From JACRPI01 sp964385055 (GTDB taxonomy: Archaea; Nanobdellota; Nanobdellia; Woesearchaeales; DSVV01), in the NCBI GenBank assembly GCA_964385055.1, contig CAYLMH010000016.1, positions 1-28,143 of the forward strand: a DNA stretch of 28,143 nucleotides, written 5' to 3'. The position numbers were made by a program, and so were the translations under genes. The notes under the pieces were generated by a model. The model saw only the letters and a list, made by a program, of their open reading frames with translations, was not told the origin of the DNA and made no database searches. Position 1 is the first letter of the stretch. Each line of letters opens with the position of its first letter. Below are positions 1 to 8,267 of the stretch, one piece after another.

Positions 1-3
1 TCT

Positions 4-149
4 CGGCGCTACATCCTCGCACTAAAGTGCAAGGTTTTGCGCCGATTTTTCATAATTCAATTATTTAAAAAAGAAAATATTTGCCTTACGACAAAAACAC
101 GCACCAGCAAAGCGTAAATGTCAGGGGGACCCATTGCCGCAGCAATGGG
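4..149 (-). mobile_element. Possible IS200/IS605-type end remnant (two hairpins)
   Basis: No gene is visible in 1-249. Positions 4-9 and 39-44 are perfect complements (CGGCGC/GCGCCG) and enclose an inner hairpin, 19-22 with 27-30, extended by 15-17 with 32-34. On the minus strand the inner part reads GCACTTTAGTGCGAGGATG, which resembles the right-end palindromes that follow tnpB genes in IS200/IS605 elements. A second perfect 8-bp hairpin (130-137 with 142-149, loop CGCA) could be the other end. No transposase or TnpB lies between them, so at most this is an internally deleted or non-autonomous element. The family assignment rests on memory of such ends. The outer hairpin followed by five T could instead be a terminator of a gene to the left. 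Confidence 0.3.
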
Positions 150-218
150 GTTATTAATAAGATAGTAAAACACAGACTAAATCAGAAAATTAATGAAAAA
201 TAAAAAAGAGACAGATAC

Positions 219-227
219 CTTTAAATA
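219..227 (+). promoter_or_regulatory. Archaeal TATA box for the small membrane protein gene
   Basis: CTTTAAATA is centred 27 nt upstream of the ATG at 250. This spacing fits a leaderless archaeal transcript. Confidence 0.6.
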
Positions 228-249
228 ACAGAAAGCAATAAACAATATC

Positions 250-522
250 ATGAGCGCGGAAATCTTTATGGGAACAATGATGGTCACCGTCATGCTCCTC
301 TGTTTTGTTTTGGCTATTGGTCTTTTTGTGTTCTGGGTTTGGACAGTCGTTGATGTCATAAAACGAGAGTTCAGCAACAACAATGAACGATTGGTTTGGC
401 TGCTTTTGATTATTTTGCTTGCCCCGATTCCATCTTTGATCTATTACCTTGTTGTTATGAGACCAAACAATAAAGGCGTGATGAAAGAAAGCAAAACAGA
501 GAAGAAAAAAGGGAAGAAATAG
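250..522 (+). CDS. Small membrane protein, PLDc_N-like
   Basis: This 90-aa protein has two membrane segments (about residues 5-33 and 47-68) and a lysine-rich tail. The pattern FWVWTVVDVIKREF, then a short polar stretch, then a hydrophobic segment ending in IYYLVVMR, matches the phospholipase D N-terminal family (PLDc_N), the two-helix domain found in front of cardiolipin synthases and also as a stand-alone protein. No phosphodiesterase HKD motif is present, so it is not an enzyme by itself. Its function as a free-standing protein is unknown. The ATG lies 27 nt after a TATA box, supporting this start. The gene is convergent with the PRPP-synthetase-like gene, with 15 nt between the stops. Confidence 0.8.
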   Translation: MSAEIFMGTMMVTVMLLCFVLAIGLFVFWVWTVVDVIKREFSNNNERLVWLLLIILLAPIPSLIYYLVVMRPNNKGVMKESKTEKKKGKK

Positions 523-537
523 ATTTCTGGAAGAATT

Positions 538-1770
538 TTACGCACTATAATGTGTTTCTGTTCGTACTGTTCTCACAAGTTGAGGAAGCATACGCTGAAC
601 AAGAGCAAGAGAGTATGCATCTTGTGGCGGAGTCTTATGTTCAACACAACGAGTTATAGCATCAGCAAGATATCCTGTGACATCGAGAAGTGTTAGTTTT
701 TCATCTAATTCACCACAGCGTTGAAGAACTGTAGGCATAGTGTTGGCAACAACAATATCTTTCACAGAAGGAATATTCAAACGATCTGTTGCTTCTCCAA
801 GATGAGAATGTGCTGCATAGATAATGACACGCCCTGGTTTTTCATCAGATGCGTAAAGAAGCTCTATGTTTGTAGCGAGAGTTCCTCCTGTACGAATCAT
901 ATCATCAAGACAGATAATTGTTTTCCCCGCATAACCAGTAAAGTTATCTGACCAGCGTTCAAATTGAACATTAACTCTTTTTTCATCTTTTCTTGATTTG
1001 AGACCATAAATTGCAGAGGCTTTAGGAAGCTGCGCAGCAGCCATAACTCTATCAACAAAAGGTGCAGCACCTGCGTCAGGTGCAACAAAAACAATGTTTG
1101 CTCCTTCATCTTGAACTTGACTTTCTTCATCAATTCTTTCTTTATCAATTAATCCTCGTCCAAAATATATCCCCACAAGTGTAGAGAGATCAAGATCAAA
1201 AACAACATTCGGTCGCTCATAAATATCTTGGAAGATTTCCTGAATATCCTCAGGACAATGCGAATGCGCCGTGAGAATCGAATCAATTCCAGCATCTTTG
1301 TAATGCTTCGCAGCAAATCGAAGCGTGGGACCTTCTCCATTAAATTTTTTTCGTGCTGCAGGATCTTGCATGCGTGGATGATTAACATCATGAACCCCAC
1401 GCTCCTGAGCAGCATAGTACAAAGAAGGTTGAACAAGAACAACAGAAGCAGCACCATTGTATTTTGCAGTTTCTGCAATCATAATGTTATGCCAAGAAAG
1501 TGCTTGTCTATCATGCCTAGAACTATCATCACTCACAATATAAACTGTTTTTCCTTCAAGCCCACGTCCTACTTCTTGTAAAAATTTAGGATCATCCAAG
1601 AGAAAAGTGGGTTTATATTCACCATCCGCAGCAAATGATGTATGGCGTAATGTTTTGTTAGGAGTATGTTCTCCCTGACCAAGGCGCTGTGCAAGAACAC
1701 GAGCCCAAGAACGAGAGCCCATGGATTTCCTGTTACAAACAACAACTCGATCATCTGGTGAAAGAACCAT
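538..1770 (-). CDS. Ribose-phosphate pyrophosphokinase-like protein (PRPP synthetase family)
   Basis: This ~410-aa protein has the two-lobed PRPP synthetase/phosphoribosyltransferase layout. Residues 288-299 (LDDMIRTGGTLA) correspond to the PRPP-binding loop (usual form VDDIIDTAGTL). Upstream, APDAGAAPF followed by a KSRKDEKRV segment corresponds to the SPD.GG...KRR region of true PRPP synthetases. If active it would make PRPP from ribose 5-phosphate and ATP for nucleotide synthesis. It is about 90-120 residues longer than usual, with an expanded N-terminal half and a C-terminal tail, and the loop has R in place of D and G in place of A, so activity is not certain. ATG at 1770 is preferred over an in-frame TTG at 1776 because a TATA-like TATTAAAA lies about 25 nt upstream. 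Confidence 0.8.
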   Translation of the reverse strand: MVLSPDDRVVVCNRKSMGSRSWARVLAQRLGQGEHTPNKTLRHTSFAADGEYKPTFLLDDPKFLQEVGRGLEGKTVYIVSDDSSRHDRQALSWHNIMIAETAKYNGAASVVLVQPSLYYAAQERGVHDVNHPRMQDPAARKKFNGEGPTLRFAAKHYKDAGIDSILTAHSHCPEDIQEIFQDIYERPNVVFDLDLSTLVGIYFGRGLIDKERIDEESQVQDEGANIVFVAPDAGAAPFVDRVMAAAQLPKASAIYGLKSRKDEKRVNVQFERWSDNFTGYAGKTIICLDDMIRTGGTLATNIELLYASDEKPGRVIIYAAHSHLGEATDRLNIPSVKDIVVANTMPTVLQRCGELDEKLTLLDVTGYLADAITRCVEHKTPPQDAYSLALVQRMLPQLVRTVRTETHYSA

Positions 1771-1824
1771 AAACAAAGAAAAAGTTCCTAATTTTAATAG
1801 TTAATCATTTTCCAGCAAACAAAA

Positions 1825-1834
1825 TTTTATAAAT
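1825..1834 (+). promoter_or_regulatory. TATA box for kae1
   Basis: TTTTATAAAT is centred about 26 nt upstream of the ATG at 1856. Confidence 0.65.
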
Positions 1835-1855
1835 CATTCCTCCTTCGTTACAACT

Positions 1856-2857
1856 ATGATCATCCTCGGTATAGAATCCACTGCGCACACCTTCGGTATA
1901 GGCATCATTGAATCACGTGAAGGGGAAAAAAGTAAAACAAAAATTCTCGCGAATGTCAAAGATATTTACACCACAGAAAAAGAAGGGATTATTCCCGCGA
2001 AAGTCGCGGATCATCATGTGGATGTCTGCGATATTGTTTTCAAAAAAGCATTGGAAACTGCGAAGATAAAAAAAACAGACATTGACATTATCTCGTTCTC
2101 GCAAAGTCCTGGACTTGGTCACACATTAAGAATTGGCGCAATGTTTGGCAGATCGCTTGCAGTGACGCTCAACAAACCGTTAGTGGGAGTCAATCATTGT
2201 ATCGCGCATCTCGAGATTGGACGATTACAGACAAAAGCAAAAGATCCTATCCTTCTTTATGTCTCCGGCGCAAACACGCAAGTGATTGCCTATGAAGCAG
2301 GAAAATACAGAATATTTGGAGAAACGCTGGACATTGGTGTGGGCAATTTCCTCGACACATTTGCGCGAGGATTGGGTTTAGGATTTCCAGGTGGTCCAAA
2401 AATAGAACAGCTCGCGTTGAAAGGAAAAAAGTACGTGGAGCTTCCTTATGTTGTCAAAGGAATGGATGTGAGCTTTGGCGGAATTCTCACCAATCTGCAA
2501 ACAAAATATCAAAATAATGAACACACAAAAGAAGATCTCTGTTACAGCGGCCAGGAAACTGTGTTCAGCATGCTCGTTGAAGTGACCGAGCGCGCGCTTG
2601 CGCATACTGGAAAAAAAGAAGTGCTGTTAGGTGGCGGTGTCGCGTGCAACAAACGATTGCAAGAGATGGTCAAGATCATGTGCAAAGAACGCGGCGCAAA
2701 ATCCTATTGTCCAGAAAATCAATTTCTTGTCGATAATGGCGCGATGATCGCGTGGCTGGGCAAATTGCAGTTTGATGCGGGAATGGTTCTTCCAATAGAG
2801 AAAGCAATCATCAAACCGTATTTGCGGACAGATGAGATTGCAGTAAAGTGGCGGTAA
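1856..2857 (+). CDS. kae1: KEOPS subunit Kae1, tRNA N6-threonylcarbamoyladenosine transferase
   Basis: This 333-aa protein is the usual length for stand-alone archaeal Kae1/TsaD. The N-terminus MIILGIESTAHTFGIGI is the archaeal signature (bacterial TsaD has ..ETSCDET). The metal-binding HxxxH is His114 and His118 (HCIAH), and a late VDNGAMIAW carries the conserved Asp. It transfers the threonylcarbamoyl group to A37 of ANN-decoding tRNAs in the cytoplasm, together with Bud32, Cgi121 and Pcc1. No Bud32 kinase domain is fused here, and no other KEOPS gene is visible nearby. The start is supported by a TATA box 26 nt upstream. The sigma-70 gene begins 53 nt after the stop, with its own TATA box. 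Confidence 0.97.
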   Translation: MIILGIESTAHTFGIGIIESREGEKSKTKILANVKDIYTTEKEGIIPAKVADHHVDVCDIVFKKALETAKIKKTDIDIISFSQSPGLGHTLRIGAMFGRSLAVTLNKPLVGVNHCIAHLEIGRLQTKAKDPILLYVSGANTQVIAYEAGKYRIFGETLDIGVGNFLDTFARGLGLGFPGGPKIEQLALKGKKYVELPYVVKGMDVSFGGILTNLQTKYQNNEHTKEDLCYSGQETVFSMLVEVTERALAHTGKKEVLLGGGVACNKRLQEMVKIMCKERGAKSYCPENQFLVDNGAMIAWLGKLQFDAGMVLPIEKAIIKPYLRTDEIAVKWR

Positions 2858-2878
2858 AAAAGAATTTTATGTCGTTAT

Positions 2879-2887
2879 TTTTATAAA
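2879..2887 (+). promoter_or_regulatory. TATA box for the sigma-70-like gene
   Basis: TTTTATAAA is centred about 27 nt upstream of the ATG at 2911. The sigma-type gene therefore appears to be read from an ordinary archaeal TBP/TFB promoter. Confidence 0.65.
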
Positions 2888-2910
2888 TTGATTTTTGTAA
2901 CCTTAAGAAT

Positions 2911-4299
2911 ATGGCTAGTCGAACCACATTTATCCCGAGCTCAAAGCTTGTAGACCTGTATCTCAAGCAGATGGCACAATACCCTCTTCTTACGCGGGAT
3001 GAAGAACAAGCATTAGGAAAAGAGCTCACTGGTGAAACAGGACTTGAGCGAGTTATCGCAAAAGAAACATACGTGTTCGCGCGGGATTATGGAAAACAAG
3101 CAGTAGTTTACGCGCCAAGCACTCCATTTGGGAAACAATGGACAAAGTACGAAGAAAGATTCCCAGAAGGCAGCGCAGGAAATGGCTCGCTTGATGAAGA
3201 AGTGCAAATGCTACAAAAGATATACAGAGCGTCACCAATGCATTATCAACGCTTTCTCGCAGTCGCCGCTGCATATCTGATAAAAGTACAAGAAGAGAGA
3301 AAGAAAAAAGCAATAGAAGAAGACAAGCGCCATCGATGGCACCAGACAGTCACATATCCAACATGGGGTTCTGCCTGTGAAGAAAGAGATGAAGCGCTCA
3401 TTGCCATGCACAGGGTCAAAAATAAAAAAGAACCAAAACAAGTCCTATATTTTTCAAAAGAAGTACAGGAATTCGCCGCAAGCCATGAGGAAGTGCAAGA
3501 TGATTTGTACTGGAGATATATAGCAATAATAAACACAGAAAGTGAAGTAGCAAGAACCTTTGTCACGGCAAATCTTCGCCTTGTTGTCTCCATTGCAAAA
3601 ATATATCAAGGGAGAGGTCTAGAGTTTGAGGATCTTATTCAATATGGAAACATGGGACTTATGCGATCAGTAGAAAAGTTTGATTACGAAAGAGGATTTA
3701 AATTTTCAACCTATGCGAATTGGTGGATAAGACAGTCTATCATACGCGGAATTGAAAATGACTCAAGGCCTATACGAATTCCTGTACATGCCGTAACAAC
3801 ACTGAATAAACTTGCGAAGTTTTACAGAGAATATACAAATGCGTTAGGAGATGAACCAACCCAGACGCAGTTCTGTGAATATGTTGCGCAGGAATTACAA
3901 ATCACAGTGGAAAAGGCAGAAAAACTTTTGATGAAAAGAGGGATGCTCANNNNNNNNNNTTCTGAGGACACTACTTCAACAGTTGGCGCGTTTTACAAAC
4001 CAACAGACGCAACCGCAGAGCTGCTTATACACGAAGTACCAAAGAGTCCTGACAGAGCAGCCGATGCAGGAGAATTAGCTGACGCCGTTGATGAAATACT
4101 TTCAGAAGTAACACCACGTGAAGAAAAAATCCTTCGCATGCGATATGGGATAGGACATCCAAAAAGCCATTCTTTAGAAGAAGTGGGAGAGGTTTTTGAT
4201 GTGACAAGAGAACGAATCAGGCAAGTAGAAGCCAAAGCACTGCGAAGAATGCGTGAGTCACGAAGAATAAGAAGAAAACTTGCCCCATTCTTAGAGTAA
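2911..4299 (+). CDS. RNA polymerase sigma-70 family protein (RpoD-like) in an archaeal context
   Basis: This 462-aa protein has the full group-1/2 sigma architecture. Region 1.2 (about 10-38, SSKLVDLYLKQMAQYPLLTR) is followed by a non-conserved insertion (39-205). Region 2.1-2.4 (213-294) includes NLRLVVSIAK, LEFEDLIQYGNMGLMRSVEKFDYERGFKFSTYANWWIRQSI in sequence, then RPIRIPVHA. Region 3 is about 295-345. Region 4 (387-455) has the 4.2 helix-turn-helix SLEEVGEVFDVTRERIRQVE. The paired tryptophans that melt the -10 element (271-272) are kept. In bacteria these regions bind core polymerase and the -10/-35 elements. Archaea normally use TBP/TFB, so the target here is unknown. Ten N (3950-3959) fall between regions 3 and 4. 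The frame continues across them, but the true gap length is unknown. Confidence 0.95.
   Translation: MASRTTFIPSSKLVDLYLKQMAQYPLLTRDEEQALGKELTGETGLERVIAKETYVFARDYGKQAVVYAPSTPFGKQWTKYEERFPEGSAGNGSLDEEVQMLQKIYRASPMHYQRFLAVAAAYLIKVQEERKKKAIEEDKRHRWHQTVTYPTWGSACEERDEALIAMHRVKNKKEPKQVLYFSKEVQEFAASHEEVQDDLYWRYIAIINTESEVARTFVTANLRLVVSIAKIYQGRGLEFEDLIQYGNMGLMRSVEKFDYERGFKFSTYANWWIRQSIIRGIENDSRPIRIPVHAVTTLNKLAKFYREYTNALGDEPTQTQFCEYVAQELQITVEKAEKLLMKRGMLXXXXSEDTTSTVGAFYKPTDATAELLIHEVPKSPDRAADAGELADAVDEILSEVTPREEKILRMRYGIGHPKSHSLEEVGEVFDVTRERIRQVEAKALRRMRESRRIRRKLAPFLE
3950..3959. other. Assembly gap (10 N)
   Basis: Ten undetermined bases inside the sigma-70 gene, between regions 3 and 4. The real gap size may differ from ten. 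Confidence 1.
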
Positions 4300-4329
4300 A
4301 GTAGAAAAAACAAAACAACAATAGTCACA

Positions 4330-4339
4330 TTTTTATATC
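4330..4339 (+). promoter_or_regulatory. TATA box for the glycosyltransferase gene
   Basis: TTTTTATATC is centred about 25 nt upstream of the ATG at 4360. Confidence 0.6.
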
Positions 4340-4359
4340 AGCAACATTTTTCCAATCGC

Positions 4360-5562
4360 ATGGCAAGAGGAAGAGAATCAACAACAACACAGCAAAAATT
4401 AACAGGCGACAACAGAGGAGACGCGGTGAAGAAAGAAGCGAAAGTCGCTGAAGAGCGAAAAGAAAACAGTAACGACAATAAAATGAATAACAGCAATAGA
4501 CCAAAGACTCCAACTATTTCCGTGTGCATGATTGTCAAAAACGAAGAGAGATTCCTCCCGCAGTGCCTTGATTCTATAAACAACCTTGTTGACGAGATTA
4601 TTATTGTAGACACAGGAAGCAGCGACAAAACAAAAGAGATCGCAAAGAAGAATAAGAAAGCAAAGCTGTTCGACTTCACATGGAATAATAATTTCGCAGA
4701 CGCAAGAAATTTCTCCATAAGCAAAGCAACAGGAGATTGGATTCTCTGGATTGACGCAGATGAGACCATCGCAGAAAAGGATCACGCATTCATTAAGCAA
4801 ATTGTCGGAGAAGAAAAATTCCCTGTTGTTGTGCTTGAACAACGGCATTACACGAATAACACAAAAAATCCACAGTACAAAGAAGTTGACGAGCGATACA
4901 CAGAAGAGGCAGAAGGATTCACAGGATATTACCCAACACTGATCACGAGACTTTTCAAAAACAAGCTTGGATTGGAGTTTGAAGGAGCAGTACACGAAAC
5001 TATTGACAAAAGCATGCAAAAGAAAGGTCTCAAATTCTTAAGAACAGATATTCCCATTCATCATTACCAGGCGTTGAAAGGAGAAACAGTCGCAAAAGAA
5101 AAAAGCGAAAAATACGCGGAACTTTTGCAAGAGAAAGAAAAAACTGATCCAAAAGACATCAAAACATTGCATGATCTCGCAATCACGCATTTGCAGAAGA
5201 GCGACTACAGCACAGCGTTTTCATACTTTAAAAAAATATATGAACTTGATGCAGAATTGTTGGAATCTTATTTAGGCATGGGTCTGATCTGGGCAAAACG
5301 AGGAGAGTATCGGCGAGCAATTAAATTCTTCTTAATGGCAATGGACAAGAAAACAACACGGACAATCGAGCTTTCCATTCCTATCGCGAATGTGCGAGAA
5401 AACATTCTATACAATCTCGCGCTCTGTTTCCTCAAAACAGGAGAGCGTCCAAAAGCAGTGCAGATCTTCAAAGACATGCTTCGCTTGAACAGCAGATTTT
5501 CTCCATTGATTCAGGAAAAGTTAAAAGAAATTGGCGCAGTAGGAACGAAACGAGCGGGATAG
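4360..5562 (+). CDS. Family 2 glycosyltransferase with C-terminal TPR repeats
   Basis: This 400-aa protein has a charged, low-complexity N-terminus (1-48) and then a GT-A glycosyltransferase domain. TISVCMIVKNEERFL at 52-66 opens the fold, and VDTGSSDKT follows. WILWIDADET (about 127-136) carries the DxD metal/nucleotide-sugar motif. From about residue 250 there are TPR-like helix pairs (KDIKTLHDLAITHLQKSDY, YLGMGLIWAKRGEYRRAIKF, NLALCFLKTGERPKAVQIF). The GT2-TPR arrangement is common in proteins that glycosylate peptides or cell-surface material. The acceptor cannot be told from the sequence. No membrane segment is seen, so it is probably cytosolic. The gene is convergent with the PHP gene, 17 nt apart. 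Confidence 0.9.
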   Translation: MARGRESTTTQQKLTGDNRGDAVKKEAKVAEERKENSNDNKMNNSNRPKTPTISVCMIVKNEERFLPQCLDSINNLVDEIIIVDTGSSDKTKEIAKKNKKAKLFDFTWNNNFADARNFSISKATGDWILWIDADETIAEKDHAFIKQIVGEEKFPVVVLEQRHYTNNTKNPQYKEVDERYTEEAEGFTGYYPTLITRLFKNKLGLEFEGAVHETIDKSMQKKGLKFLRTDIPIHHYQALKGETVAKEKSEKYAELLQEKEKTDPKDIKTLHDLAITHLQKSDYSTAFSYFKKIYELDAELLESYLGMGLIWAKRGEYRRAIKFFLMAMDKKTTRTIELSIPIANVRENILYNLALCFLKTGERPKAVQIFKDMLRLNSRFSPLIQEKLKEIGAVGTKRAG

Positions 5563-5579
5563 ATTCTGATTATACGTGT

Positions 5580-6311
5580 TTACTGTTCCAGTTCACACAA
5601 TCCTTTCTCAAATCGTTTCGTGATAAAGTACGAAATACCTTTTGGCGTAAAATATGCAGTATGTCTAAGAAATTCTCCAATCTTGTATGGTTGGGTCTCC
5701 ACTTCAACCTTTTTTTTGTTTCTACCAACAGCTTTTTTCTTGAGAACATCAAGAATCGCGTCTGTCGTAGGCGCTGCGTCAATGTGCGTAAAATCTTTCC
5801 CAAACATCGAAAGATGGTGAACGTCAGAATTTCCGACAAGAGGAATTCTCAACTGATCCGCCGCAAAAATCGCTTTTTTGTTGAAATTAATTCTTTTTGT
5901 ATAAAAGTGAGAATGTTCTATGAAATCAAAAAGTTCTGGATGAGTAAAAACATTGTTTCCAAGACAAGAAGGCAGCATGAAAAAAGGATGAGGCGCGCCC
6001 ACAAGCACATGATCTTTGAATTGATACAGATCGTCGAGGGTTTTCACTTTCGCGGCTTCTTCTTTTGTAATATTATAGACTAGTGTATGCTGATTGTTAA
6101 TCGTCAGTTCAACTCCCTGCAATAGAGTGATCCCTTTTTTCTTTGCATAAGCTCGCAGTTGATTTATCTCAAAAATTTTATTGTGCCAGGTAATGCCAAG
6201 AACGTCAAATTTCTGTTTTGCGGCGATGTTGATAAGATCCTGCGTCGTATAAGTAAGTTGCGTATCAACAGGATCGCCTTTTGTGTGAATGTGAAGGTCT
6301 GCTTTGAGCAT
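5580..6311 (-). CDS. PHP-domain metal-dependent phosphoesterase
   Basis: This 243-aa protein starts MLKADLHIHTKGDP, the first PHP metal-binding motif (HxH). Later ligand-bearing motifs are GITWHN, LLQGVELTI, GAPHPF and the closing GNSDVH. These fit a single-domain PHP phosphoesterase of the histidinol-phosphatase/polymerase fold. The substrate is unknown. ATG at 6311 was chosen over longer upstream in-frame starts because the PHP domain begins there and a TATA-like CTTAAAAAT (minus strand, 6333-6341) lies about 26 nt upstream. It is divergent from lonB, with the two promoters packed into about 85 bp. Confidence 0.88.
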   Translation of the reverse strand: MLKADLHIHTKGDPVDTQLTYTTQDLINIAAKQKFDVLGITWHNKIFEINQLRAYAKKKGITLLQGVELTINNQHTLVYNITKEEAAKVKTLDDLYQFKDHVLVGAPHPFFMLPSCLGNNVFTHPELFDFIEHSHFYTKRINFNKKAIFAADQLRIPLVGNSDVHHLSMFGKDFTHIDAAPTTDAILDVLKKKAVGRNKKKVEVETQPYKIGEFLRHTAYFTPKGISYFITKRFEKGLCELEQ

Positions 6312-6332
6312 GAGGGAAGAAGATAACAATCC

Positions 6333-6341
6333 ATTTTTAAG
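6333..6341 (-). promoter_or_regulatory. TATA-like box for the PHP gene
   Basis: On the minus strand CTTAAAAAT sits about 26 nt upstream of the ATG at 6311. Confidence 0.45.
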
Positions 6342-6364
6342 ACTTGTGAAATGACTTCCACAAA

Positions 6365-6376
6365 GCTTATAAATAA
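6365..6376 (+). promoter_or_regulatory. TATA box for lonB
   Basis: GCTTATAAATAA is centred 26 nt upstream of the ATG at 6396. The same GCTTATAAAT core occurs at 10745, before the 422-aa gene. Confidence 0.7.
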
Positions 6377-6395
6377 TCATACATTAATTTCCAAC

Positions 6396-8267
6396 ATGGC
6401 AGAAGCGTTTGAAAATTACCAAAGCACAAAAGATATCCCTATTGATCCAAAAGCAATAAACCAAGTTATCGGACAAGATGGAGCAGTAGAAATTATTAAA
6501 AAAGCTGCAGAACAAAGAAGACACGTTCTTTTAATAGGAGATCCAGGTACAGGAAAATCCCTTCTCGGATTCGCGCTTGCAGAATTATTGCCAAAAGAAA
6601 AGTTAGTGGACATTGTCGCATTTCCAAATCCACACGATGAAAATCAACCATTAATCAGAACAATGCCCAGCGGCACTGCGCGGGACTTAGTCATGCGCGC
6701 GCGCATTGAAAGTGCGTCGATGTTCAAGAACCAAAACATTGTTTTCCTTGTCGTTGTTTTTATTTTATCACTAATTCCATTCTGGCTTTGGAAAACAGGA
6801 AGAATTTCAGATGTCATTTTCGCAGCGTCAATTATTACCACAGCAGTCGCATTTATCGGAGTAGTTTTTGCGATGAACATCGGAAAACGAATGGGTGGCG
6901 AACGGGTGCAAATTCCAAAAATCATTGTCGATAATTTCCAGAAAAAACAAGCACCATTTTTTGACGCGACAGGAGCGCACGCGGGCGCGTTGCTTGGAGA
7001 CGTGCTTCACGACCCATTTCAGTCAGGAGGACTTGGAACACCTGCGCACGAGCGAATTATTGCAGGAATGATTCACAAAGCGCACATGGGTGTTTTGTTT
7101 ATTGATGAAATCGCGACATTGCAACCGCACACGCAGCAAGAACTATTAACCGCGTTACAGGAAGGAAAATATCCTATTACTGGACAGTCTGAACGAAGCG
7201 CGGGCGCGATGGTGCGCACAGAAGTTGTTCCGTGTAATTTTATTCTTGTCGCTGCAGGAAATTTAGATACACTCAAGAATATGCATCCTGCGTTACGCAG
7301 TAGAATCCGTGGCTATGGGTATGAAGTGTATATGAAAGAAACAATGCCAGACACGCCAGAAAACAGAGTTAAGATTGCGCGGTTTGTTGCGCAGGAAGTC
7401 ACAAAAGACAAAAAGATTCCTCATTTTGAGAAAGAAGCTGTCGAAGCGATCATTGAAGAAGCAAAAAGACGGGCAAACAGAAAAGGTCATCTTACCTTAC
7501 GATTACGAGAACTCGGTGGTATTATCCGCGCGGCAGGAGATCTTGCGCTTGAAGAAAAAGCAAAACTTGTCGAACGAAAACATGTGCTTGCGGCGAAAAA
7601 ACTTGCGCGAACACTCGAACAACAGCTTGCGGATAAATATATTGAACGAAAAAAAGAGTATGAAATTATAATTACTGAAGGGCAGAAAGTTGGTCGCGTC
7701 AATGGTCTTGCTGTTATTGGTGGTGGGGACGCGTACTCTGGAATCATTCTTCCTATTGAAGCAGAAGTCACTCCTGGCGGAAAGCGAGGAGAATTCATCG
7801 CAACAGGAAAACTTGGAGAGATCGCGAAAGAAGCTGTGAAAAACGTTTCTGCGATCATCAAAAAATATTTCGGTGAAGATATCAAAGAGAAATACGATAT
7901 TTACGTCCAATTCCTCCAAACCTATGAAGGAGTGGAAGGAGATTCCGCAAGCATCGCAGTTGCAGTAGCTATTATCTCTGCATTAAAAGAAGTCCCAATT
8001 AAACAGAGTTATGCAATGACAGGAAGTCTTTCTGTCCGCGGAGAAACATTGCCAGTTGGTGGTGTCACTGCGAAAGTTGAAGCAGCGATTGAAGCAGGAA
8101 TCAAGAAAGTCATTGTTCCAAAGTCAAACCTGCAAGATATTGTTCTTTCTGAAAAGCAACTAGAAAGAATTAAGATCATTCCAGTGGAAACACTTGAAGA
8201 AGTACTACAAGAAGTTCTTGACTGGAAAGGCAAAGAAAGTGTTCTTAAGAAGATGTTGAAGAAGTAG
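6396..8267 (+). CDS. lonB: Archaeal Lon protease (LonB), membrane-anchored
   Basis: This 623-aa ATP-dependent serine protease degrades misfolded and regulatory proteins at the membrane. The AAA+ domain has Walker A GDPGTGKS (48-55) and Walker B VLFIDE (233-238). Between them are two membrane segments (about 114-132 and 138-160), the hallmark of archaeal LonB. The C-terminal protease domain carries the Ser-Lys dyad: Ser519 in EGDSASIAVA and Lys560 in GGVTAKVEAA. The length is normal for the family. ATG at 6396 is chosen over an in-frame ATG at 6351 because it sits 26 nt after a TATA box and opens with MAEAFENYQST, as in other LonB proteins. The 3' end overlaps the convergent 110-aa gene by 23 nt. 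Confidence 0.97.
   Translation: MAEAFENYQSTKDIPIDPKAINQVIGQDGAVEIIKKAAEQRRHVLLIGDPGTGKSLLGFALAELLPKEKLVDIVAFPNPHDENQPLIRTMPSGTARDLVMRARIESASMFKNQNIVFLVVVFILSLIPFWLWKTGRISDVIFAASIITTAVAFIGVVFAMNIGKRMGGERVQIPKIIVDNFQKKQAPFFDATGAHAGALLGDVLHDPFQSGGLGTPAHERIIAGMIHKAHMGVLFIDEIATLQPHTQQELLTALQEGKYPITGQSERSAGAMVRTEVVPCNFILVAAGNLDTLKNMHPALRSRIRGYGYEVYMKETMPDTPENRVKIARFVAQEVTKDKKIPHFEKEAVEAIIEEAKRRANRKGHLTLRLRELGGIIRAAGDLALEEKAKLVERKHVLAAKKLARTLEQQLADKYIERKKEYEIIITEGQKVGRVNGLAVIGGGDAYSGIILPIEAEVTPGGKRGEFIATGKLGEIAKEAVKNVSAIIKKYFGEDIKEKYDIYVQFLQTYEGVEGDSASIAVAVAIISALKEVPIKQSYAMTGSLSVRGETLPVGGVTAKVEAAIEAGIKKVIVPKSNLQDIVLSEKQLERIKIIPVETLEEVLQEVLDWKGKESVLKKMLKK

Noticed and set aside
897..1478. Open frames antisense to the PRPP-synthetase-like gene
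   Set aside because: They lie wholly within a well-supported gene in shifted frames, and their translations are hydrophobic low-complexity with no family signature.
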